Below, piece by piece: positions 1 through 10,313 of a stretch of 35,055 nucleotides of DNA. A program made the translations under genes and the position numbers. The notes under the pieces are model-generated. The model did not search any database. It saw only the letters and a list, made by a program, of their open reading frames with translations, and was not told the origin of the DNA. The stretch comes from Eikenella sp. (GTDB taxonomy: Bacteria > Pseudomonadota > Gammaproteobacteria > Burkholderiales > Neisseriaceae), in contig JAUMZB010000021.1 in assembly GCA_030528345.1 (NCBI GenBank), positions 1 to 35,055 on the forward strand. The letters are read 5' to 3'. Positions within the stretch are counted from its first letter, which is position 1. The number at the start of each line of letters is the position of its first letter.

Positions 1-52
1 CCTGAACGCTTTAGAATAAATCCATGCCAGATAATGGCGGGACTATACACCT

Positions 53-64
53 AGGCTACCTGAA
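53..64 (+). repeat. DNA uptake sequence (eikDUS)
   Basis: An exact AGGCTACCTGAA, the Eikenella dialect of the neisserial DNA uptake sequence that ComP-type pilins recognise during natural transformation. It lies just upstream of the FAH-family gene. No inverted partner is visible in the window, although bases 1-6 could be the tail of another copy cut by the window edge. Confidence 0.85.
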
Positions 65-115
65 AGCCGTTCGGTATCGAAACAGAGGCCATTCACACCC
101 TGTCAGGAGGACACC

Positions 116-766
116 ATGCCGCATATTGTGTTAAACGGCGAGCGCCAAGCAGTGGGCAATATTTTCTGCATCGGCCGCAATTACCGCGAGCACGCCCAAG
201 AGCTTGGCCATGCGGTGCCGCAAGAGCCCTTGGCTTTTTTGAAGCCTACCGGCGCTTTGCTGGCGGTCGGCAGCCCGATTGTGTTGCCGCCGTACAGCGC
301 ATCGGTGCATTACGAATGCGAGCTGGTGCTGTATATCGGCCGCAGGGCGGAATATGTGTCGGCGGCGGAGGCGATGGATTATGTGGCCGGCGTGGGCATC
401 GGCTTGGACCTCACCGCCCGCGATGTGCAGAGCGAGGCCAAAAGCCAGGGCTTGCCGTGGTTGAAAGCCAAAGGTTTCCGCGGCAGCGCCTGCGTGTCGC
501 ATTTTGTGTCGCCCGATGTGCTGCCCGCGCCCGACTGCTTGGGTTTCAGCCTGCACATCAACGGCAGCCTGCGCCAGCAGGGCGACAGCGGGCAGATGAT
601 TTTTTCCCTGCCGCAGCTGGTGGCTTTTTTGTCTGCCACCTACGGCCTGCCGGCGGGCAGCCTGATTTACACCGGCACGCCGGAGGGCGTGGGCGAGTTG
701 CAGCACGGCGACCAGTTGCAGCTTTCTCTGCACGGGCATATTGATTGCGGCTTTCAGGTAGCCTGA
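116..766 (+). CDS. Fumarylacetoacetate hydrolase (FAH) family protein
   Basis: This 216-residue protein has the compact single-domain FAH fold of the YcgM/FAHD1 type. Such enzymes act on acylpyruvates or oxaloacetate in the cytoplasm. The metal-binding acidic residues are visible as the E-x-E pair E67/E69 and D98 in the GLDLTARDVQ segment. The segment KSQGLPWLKAKGF is the usual following signature, and the YTGTPEGVG motif sits near the C-terminus. The ATG at 116 is preceded by a strong Shine-Dalgarno (CAGGAGG, about 5-6 bases upstream). The stop TGA is the one inside a DUS, so the last residues FQVA are encoded by the uptake sequence. The gene converges on the broken HI_0552-type gene. The exact substrate cannot be read from the sequence. 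Confidence 0.9.
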   Translation: MPHIVLNGERQAVGNIFCIGRNYREHAQELGHAVPQEPLAFLKPTGALLAVGSPIVLPPYSASVHYECELVLYIGRRAEYVSAAEAMDYVAGVGIGLDLTARDVQSEAKSQGLPWLKAKGFRGSACVSHFVSPDVLPAPDCLGFSLHINGSLRQQGDSGQMIFSLPQLVAFLSATYGLPAGSLIYTGTPEGVGELQHGDQLQLSLHGHIDCGFQVA

Positions 767-790
767 AGCGGGCTTGAGGCTACCTGAAAG
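751..790. terminator. Inverted eikDUS pair, bidirectional terminator
   Basis: TTCAGGTAGCCT at 753-764 and AGGCTACCTGAA at 777-788 form a perfect inverted repeat of at least 12 bp around a 12-base loop. It sits between convergent genes, so it can terminate both. The FAH gene stop codon lies in its left arm. Confidence 0.8.
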
Positions 791-843
791 GCTTGAGTAC
801 AAAGAATGGCAATGGAATCAGCAAACCAAGGCGACCGCGGTCA

Positions 844-3215
<2,372 letters not shown>

Positions 3216-4049
3216 TCAGTTTTTTTGTCCGTGCTGTTGGCGCCAAAAGTGGGCGAGGGGGCCGCGGCCTTGGCCGAGCTGCCAGCGGCTGCCGCATTCC
3301 AGCGCCCCTTGCAGATAGTGTTTGGCTTCGGCCACGGCCTCGGGCAGGTTGTTGTGTTGCGGGCGCAGGGCGGCGATGGCGGAGGAGAGGGTGCAGCCGG
3401 TGCCGTGGGTATGCGGGGTGTTGAGGCGCGGGCTGCTGAAGCAGAGTGTTTGGCCGTCGGCGGTGAGCAGCCGGTCGCGGGCTTCGGTGCTGTTCTCCCA
3501 ATGGCCGCCTTTGAGCAGCACGGCACGGGCGCCTTGCGCCAGCAGCCGGCGGCCCTGCTCCTGCATTTCGTCTTCGTCTGCCGCCGGGGCTTGGCCGCTG
3601 AGGCGGGCCAGTTCGTTGAGATTGGGGGTGAGGAGGTCGGCCAGCGGCAGCAGTTCGGCGAGCAGCACGGCGCTTGCCGCACCGGCGGATAAGGGCATGC
3701 CGGAAGTGGCGCGCAGCACGGGGTCGAGCACCACAAAGGACACGGGATGGCGGCGCAGCACTTCGGCCACGGCGCGGATGCAGCCGGCATCGGGCAGCAT
3801 GCCGATTTTGACGGCATCGATGCGGATGTCGGCCAGCACGGCTTCGGCCTGTGCGGCAACCAGCTCGGCGGGCAGGGGGTGCACGCGGTGTACGCCCTGC
3901 GTGTTTTGCACGGTGAGGGCGGTGACGGCGGCGGTGCCGTAGGCACCGAGGGCGCCGAAGGTTTTGAGGTCGGCCTGAATGCCGGCTCCGCCGCCCGGGT
4001 CGGAACCGGCGATACTGAGCACGCGGGGAAAGGGGGCGGGGAGGGGCAT
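3216..4049 (-). CDS. thiD: Hydroxymethylpyrimidine / phosphomethylpyrimidine kinase
   Basis: ThiD phosphorylates HMP and then HMP-phosphate to give HMP-pyrophosphate for thiamine synthesis. The 277-residue protein shows the ribokinase-fold signatures in order: SIAGSDPGGGAGIQADLKTF at the N-terminus, DPVLRATSG, LLTPNLNELARLSG, VLLKGGH and the anion-hole motif THGTGCTLSSAIAA. The open frame continues upstream into gyrB, but the ATG at 4049 gives the normal ThiD N-terminus (MPLPAPFPRVLSIAGSDPGG), so I use it. No TPP riboswitch was recognised upstream, where the space is taken by a DUS pair. The gene follows gyrB on the same strand but is separated from it by that likely terminator. Confidence 0.95.
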   Translation of the reverse strand: MPLPAPFPRVLSIAGSDPGGGAGIQADLKTFGALGAYGTAAVTALTVQNTQGVHRVHPLPAELVAAQAEAVLADIRIDAVKIGMLPDAGCIRAVAEVLRRHPVSFVVLDPVLRATSGMPLSAGAASAVLLAELLPLADLLTPNLNELARLSGQAPAADEDEMQEQGRRLLAQGARAVLLKGGHWENSTEARDRLLTADGQTLCFSSPRLNTPHTHGTGCTLSSAIAALRPQHNNLPEAVAEAKHYLQGALECGSRWQLGQGRGPLAHFWRQQHGQKN

Positions 4050-4086
4050 GGCGGCCTCGCTGCGGTGAAACGGGTGGGAAGGAAAA

Positions 4087-4128
4087 CAGGCTACCTGAAA
4101 GGCGGCAACAGCGGTTTCAGGTAGCCTG
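4087..4128. terminator. Inverted eikDUS pair after gyrB
   Basis: AGGCTACCTGAA at 4088-4099 and TTCAGGTAGCCT at 4116-4127 form an inverted repeat with a 16-base loop between gyrB and thiD. It should fold as a terminator for gyrB. Confidence 0.75.
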
Positions 4129-4147
4129 ATGATGGGCAAAGCGGTAT

Positions 4148-6784
<2,637 letters not shown>

Positions 6785-6806
6785 GGGCGGCGGCAAAGGG
6801 AAGGGA

Positions 6807-7460
6807 TTATTTGCGGGTACGCAGTTGGCGGCGTTCGGCTGCGGTCATGCCGTTGCGGTCCAGGTCGGCCAGTTTTTGCAGGGCTTGGCGGTAGCGGGCT
6901 TCGCTGAGGCGGGTTTGGGCGATGCGCCACACGGTTTGGCCTTCGCGGGTGACGGCTGAAGCCGTCCACAGGCCGCGTTCGCGGTATTCGGCCAGCAGCA
7001 GGGCGGCCAGCTCGTTCATACGGCGGCCGCGGTGGGCTTGGCCGATGCGGCGGCCGATGGCGTTGTTGTGCAGATCCACGGCTTCGTCGGCGCGGTAGCG
7101 GTTGGGATAATCGCTTTGCGGGCGCAGGGTGCTGTCGCGCTCGTAGGCGTTGCCCACCTGCTCGGCAATGTCGGCGCCGAAGCGGGCGCTGATGGCGGCC
7201 TGCCACAGGGCGTGGCGCAGGGCGTTGACTTCGGTGCCGCGGCCGTCGCCGTTGGCGCGGTTGTCGAGGCCGAGGCGGGTGGAGAAGCGCACGGCGTTGC
7301 TGGTGATGTTGGTACCGTGGGGGCTTTCGCTGCCGATGGCAAGGGCGGCGGCGGGGTGGCGCAGGCTGAAATCGAGCAGGCCGGGTTTGTCCGGCAGGCC
7401 GCCGCAGCTGCTGAGGGTGGGGGCGAGTAGGCAGCAGAGCAGAAAGACGGTTGGTTTCAT
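6807..7460 (-). CDS. Predicted lipoprotein of unknown function (DUF6973-like)
   Basis: The 217-residue protein begins with a short hydrophobic signal ending in a lipobox LSSC (C19), so it should be lipidated and exported. Its core carries NALRHALWQAAISARFG followed by QVGNAYE and AVDLHNNAIGRRIGQ. The pattern N-x2-RHA-x-W with a later acidic/His segment resembles the DUF6973-type domain. That assignment is from memory and uncertain. The C-terminus is basic (ERRQLRTRK). Conserved His, Asn and Glu residues could form an active site, but no function can be claimed. It lies downstream of hscB on the same strand, with a single DUS in the gap, and could be co-transcribed with it. Confidence 0.8.
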   Translation of the reverse strand: MKPTVFLLCCLLAPTLSSCGGLPDKPGLLDFSLRHPAAALAIGSESPHGTNITSNAVRFSTRLGLDNRANGDGRGTEVNALRHALWQAAISARFGADIAEQVGNAYERDSTLRPQSDYPNRYRADEAVDLHNNAIGRRIGQAHRGRRMNELAALLLAEYRERGLWTASAVTREGQTVWRIAQTRLSEARYRQALQKLADLDRNGMTAAERRQLRTRK

Positions 7461-7463
7461 TAC

Positions 7464-7475
7464 AGGCTACCTGAA
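7464..7475 (+). repeat. eikDUS between hscB and the lipoprotein gene
   Basis: An exact AGGCTACCTGAA in the 18-base gap between the hscB stop and the lipoprotein start. It has no inverted partner, so it need not terminate transcription. Confidence 0.8.
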
Positions 7476-7478
7476 CGT

Positions 7479-7985
7479 TTATACTGCCTGAGCATCGCGG
7501 ATTTCCTGCCGCAGTTTGGCCAAAAAACGGCCTTGGCGCACATGGTCGGCGGCTTGTTGGTAGGCTTGGGTTTGGAAGTCTTGGGCCAGTTGGCGGTGCA
7601 GGGCGGTTTCTTCGGCGCCGATGGTGTCGGCCAGGGCTTGCAGGGCATGTTGGTCTTGCGCCGCACGGGCATCGGCCAGGGTTTCTCGCCATTCCATTTG
7701 CCGCATCAGAAATTCGGGGGCGAAGGCAGTGTGTTCGGGGGCGTCGGCCTCAATGCCCTGTTGTTGCAGGAGGAGGGCGGCGCGGTGCAGCGGGTCGGCC
7801 AGCAGGCGGTAGGCTTCGTTGACGGCGGCGGCCATCATCACGGCCTGTTTTTGTTCGAAAGCCGAGGCGGTGGCGGTTTTGTCGGGATGGAATTGGGCGG
7901 CCAGGCGGCGGTAGGTTTGTTGCAGGGCGTCGGTGTCTAGATTGAATTGTTCGGGCAGGCCGAACAGGCGGAAATGTGGGTTCAT
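7479..7985 (-). CDS. hscB: Co-chaperone HscB (J-type)
   Basis: HscB delivers the scaffold IscU with its Fe-S cluster to the Hsp70 HscA during iron-sulfur cluster assembly. The 168-residue protein has an N-terminal J domain with the HPD tripeptide (AAQFHPDKTA, about residues 37-39) and a C-terminal three-helix domain. That domain holds FLMRQMEWRETL, a typical IscU-contact segment. The start at 7985 (MNPHFRLFGLPEQFNLD) fits the family; the open frame extends six codons more. hscA and iscU are not in the window. A TATGAT -10-like box lies about 30 bases upstream on the minus strand. Confidence 0.95.
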   Translation of the reverse strand: MNPHFRLFGLPEQFNLDTDALQQTYRRLAAQFHPDKTATASAFEQKQAVMMAAAVNEAYRLLADPLHRAALLLQQQGIEADAPEHTAFAPEFLMRQMEWRETLADARAAQDQHALQALADTIGAEETALHRQLAQDFQTQAYQQAADHVRQGRFLAKLRQEIRDAQAV

Positions 7986-8180
7986 GGCGGAGTTACGGTG
8001 CAAATAAAGCGGCCATCATACGTTTTTTTGCCGGCAGGGAAAACCGGCGGCGCGGCAAGCGGCCGCTTTTTTATACGGGCAACACAATATGGTGCCGTCT
8101 TGACTGTGCCGAGCGGGTAGAGCGGCGGGACGACCGGGCAGATTGGATGGTTCGCTTTAAAATGATGCGGTTTGGCTGCT

Positions 8181-8208
8181 TTCAGGTAGCCTGCTGCACC
8201 GATATAAT
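8181..8208 (+). promoter_or_regulatory. Predicted fabG-like gene promoter overlapping an eikDUS
   Basis: A perfect TATAAT at 8203-8208 lies 33 bases before the start of the FabG-like gene. The position expected for the -35 box falls on the eikDUS TTCAGGTAGCCT (8181-8192), where TTTCAG at 8180-8185 is a weak -35 match with a 17-base spacer. Confidence 0.5.
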
Positions 8209-8241
8209 GCACCCTGCTTTCTATTTCTATCTGGTTGATTG

Positions 8242-8970
8242 ATGACGCAGACCATTTTGATTACCGGCTCCAACCGGGGCATAGGCAGGGCCGTGGCACG
8301 GGCACTGGCGCAGGACGGCTTCGATATTGTGGTGCATTGCCGCAGCCGCAGGGAAGAGGCTGAGCAGACGGCGGCCGAAATCCGCAGCATGGGTCGTGCG
8401 GCGCGGGTGTTACAGTTCGATGTGGCCGACCGCGCCGCCTGCCGCAGCGTGCTGGCGCAGGATGTGGAACAGCACGGCGCCTATTACGGCGTGGTGCTCA
8501 ACGCCGGCCTCACCCGCGACAACGCCTTCCCCGCCCTGAGTGACGAAGATTGGGACGGCGTGCTGCGCACCAATCTGGACGGTTTTTACAATGTACTGCA
8601 TCCGGTGGTGATGCCGATGATCCGCCGCCGCGCGCCGGGACGGATTGTGTGCATGGCTTCGGTGTCGGGCTTGGTGGGCAACCGCGGCCAGGTGAATTAC
8701 AGTGCCTCCAAAGCCGGCCTCATCGGCGCGGCCAAGGCCTTGGCGCTGGAGTTGGCCAAACGCAAAATTACGGTGAACTGTGTGGCGCCCGGCCTGATTG
8801 ATACCGAGATTATCGACGAGCATGTGCCGGTGGAGGAAATTCTGAAAGCAGTGCCCGCACGGCGCATGGGCACGCCGGAAGAAGTGGCGCATGCGGTGCG
8901 CTTTCTGATGGCCGAGCAGGCCGCCTACATTACCCGCCAAGTGATTGCGGTCAACGGGGGATTGTGCTGA
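8242..8970 (+). CDS. 3-oxoacyl-ACP reductase, FabG-like (aryl-polyene type)
   Basis: This 242-residue short-chain dehydrogenase reduces 3-oxoacyl-ACP with NADPH. The cofactor motif TGSNRGIG lies at residues 8-15, NAG at 87-89, and the catalytic set S140, Y153 and K157 in NYSASKAG. The C-terminus has the usual VNGG. The frame opens one codon earlier at a TTG, but ATG 8242 is the better start. The next gene starts inside this gene's stop codon (TGATG), so the two are translationally coupled. A FabG-like reductase plus this class of ketosynthase is the typical end of aryl-polyene pigment clusters. The other genes of such a cluster are not here. Housekeeping FabG is an alternative, but the pairing argues against it. 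Confidence 0.9.
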   Translation: MTQTILITGSNRGIGRAVARALAQDGFDIVVHCRSRREEAEQTAAEIRSMGRAARVLQFDVADRAACRSVLAQDVEQHGAYYGVVLNAGLTRDNAFPALSDEDWDGVLRTNLDGFYNVLHPVVMPMIRRRAPGRIVCMASVSGLVGNRGQVNYSASKAGLIGAAKALALELAKRKITVNCVAPGLIDTEIIDEHVPVEEILKAVPARRMGTPEEVAHAVRFLMAEQAAYITRQVIAVNGGLC

Positions 8971-10190
8971 TGAAAAAACGGGTGGTGATTACCGGTATCG
9001 GCGCGCTGTCGGCTTTCGGCCGCGATTGGCCCGGCGTGCAGGCCGCCTTTCGGCGCGGTAAAAACGCGGTGCGCTATATGGCCGATTGGGAAGCGTTTCC
9101 CGAGCTGGAAGCGCGGATTGCCGCGCCGCTGCCCGAATATCGGGCACCCGCGCATTGGTCGCGCAAACAGCTGCGCAGCATGGGCCTGGTGGCGCAATAC
9201 ACGGTGGATGCCTGCGAACAGGCTTTGCAGCAGGCCGGCCTGTTGGGCGACCCCGTCATCCGAGACGGCCGCATGGGCGTGGCCTGCGGCTCTTCGGTGG
9301 GCAGCACGCCCGATGTGCAGCAAATGGGTTTGCTGCTGAGCAATCTGCCCAGCCAGTTCAATGCCAACACCTATGTGCGCATGATGCCGCACAGCATGCC
9401 GGCCAATGTGGGCATTTTCTTCGGCCTGACCGGCCGCATGATCCCCACCTCCAGTGCCTGTACTTCAGGCAGCCAGGGCATCGGTTATGCCTATGAAGCC
9501 ATCAAACACGGCCTGATTCCGATGATGCTGGCCGGCGGCGCGGAGCAGTTGTGCCCCTCGGAAGTGTTTGTGTTCGATTCCCTTTATGCCGCCAGCCGCC
9601 GCAATGCCGCGCCCGAATCCACCCCGCGCCCCTACGACACCGGGCGCGACGGTTTGGTGATCGGCGAGGGTGCCTGCATGATGGTATTGGAAGAATTGGA
9701 ACACGCACAGGCGCGCGGCGCGCAGATTATTGCCGAAATTGTCGGCTACGGCGCCAACAGCGACGGCGCACACATCACCCGCCCCGAAAAAGCCACTATG
9801 CAGCGCTGCATGGAGCTGGCCCTGCAAGACGCCGGCCTGCCTGCGAGTGAAATCGGCTACGTCAGCGGCCACGGCACCGCCACCGAACAGGGCGATATTG
9901 CCGAAACCCAAGCCACCGCCGCCGTTTTCGGTCATGTGCCGCTCAGTTCGCAAAAAAGCTACCTCGGCCACACCCTCGGCGCCTGCGGTGCGCTGGAGTC
10001 GTGGTTTGCCGTCGAAATGATGCGCAACGGCTGGTTTGCCCCCACGGTGAATTTGGAGCAGATTGATGAGCGTTGCGGCGAGGTGGACTATATCCGAGAC
10101 AAGGGCCGCCGCATCGAAACCGAATACGTGGTCAACAACAACTTCGCCTTCGGCGGCGTGAATACCTCTTTGATTTTCCGGCGCTGGTAG
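8970..10190 (+). CDS. Beta-ketoacyl-ACP synthase, FabF-like (aryl-polyene type)
   Basis: The 406-residue protein is a condensing enzyme of the KAS I/II type that elongates acyl chains on ACP. The catalytic Cys-His-His triad is present: C164 in TSSACTSGSQG, H301 in SGHGTATEQGD and H334 in YLGHTLGACG. The conserved tail NNNFAFGGVNTSLIF is also there. The N-terminus MKKRVVITGIGALSAFG is typical. The ATG at 8970 overlaps the TGA of the reductase gene by one base; a GTG two codons upstream is possible. The sequence character and neighbour suggest the aryl-polyene ketosynthase subgroup rather than FabF of membrane lipid synthesis, but this is inference. Confidence 0.9.
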   Translation: MKKRVVITGIGALSAFGRDWPGVQAAFRRGKNAVRYMADWEAFPELEARIAAPLPEYRAPAHWSRKQLRSMGLVAQYTVDACEQALQQAGLLGDPVIRDGRMGVACGSSVGSTPDVQQMGLLLSNLPSQFNANTYVRMMPHSMPANVGIFFGLTGRMIPTSSACTSGSQGIGYAYEAIKHGLIPMMLAGGAEQLCPSEVFVFDSLYAASRRNAAPESTPRPYDTGRDGLVIGEGACMMVLEELEHAQARGAQIIAEIVGYGANSDGAHITRPEKATMQRCMELALQDAGLPASEIGYVSGHGTATEQGDIAETQATAAVFGHVPLSSQKSYLGHTLGACGALESWFAVEMMRNGWFAPTVNLEQIDERCGEVDYIRDKGRRIETEYVVNNNFAFGGVNTSLIFRRW

Positions 10191-10216
10191 AAAAAGATCT
10201 TGGTTTGGGTAAACAA

Positions 10217-10245
10217 ACCGTACTTCATTCGCCATGAAGTGCGGT
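10217..10245. terminator. Hairpin after the ketosynthase gene
   Basis: ACCGTACTTCAT and ATGAAGTGCGGT are complementary at 11 of 12 positions around a 5-base loop. The hairpin lies 26 bases past the ketosynthase stop, with no T-run after it. It may be part of a double terminator with the DUS pair that follows. Confidence 0.5.
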
Positions 10246-10262
10246 TGGTATATTGGGCAGTT

Positions 10263-10295
10263 GGCTTTCAGGTAGCCTGAGGCTCCCTGAAAGCC
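10263..10295. terminator. DUS-derived bidirectional terminator
   Basis: GGCTTTCAGGTAGCCT and AGGCTCCCTGAAAGCC form a nearly perfect palindrome of 16-bp arms. The left arm is an exact eikDUS (10267-10278) and the right arm (10280-10291) differs at one base. It separates the convergent ketosynthase and RTX protease genes. Confidence 0.75.
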
Positions 10296-10313
10296 TTCGG
10301 CATGGGGAGCGGT

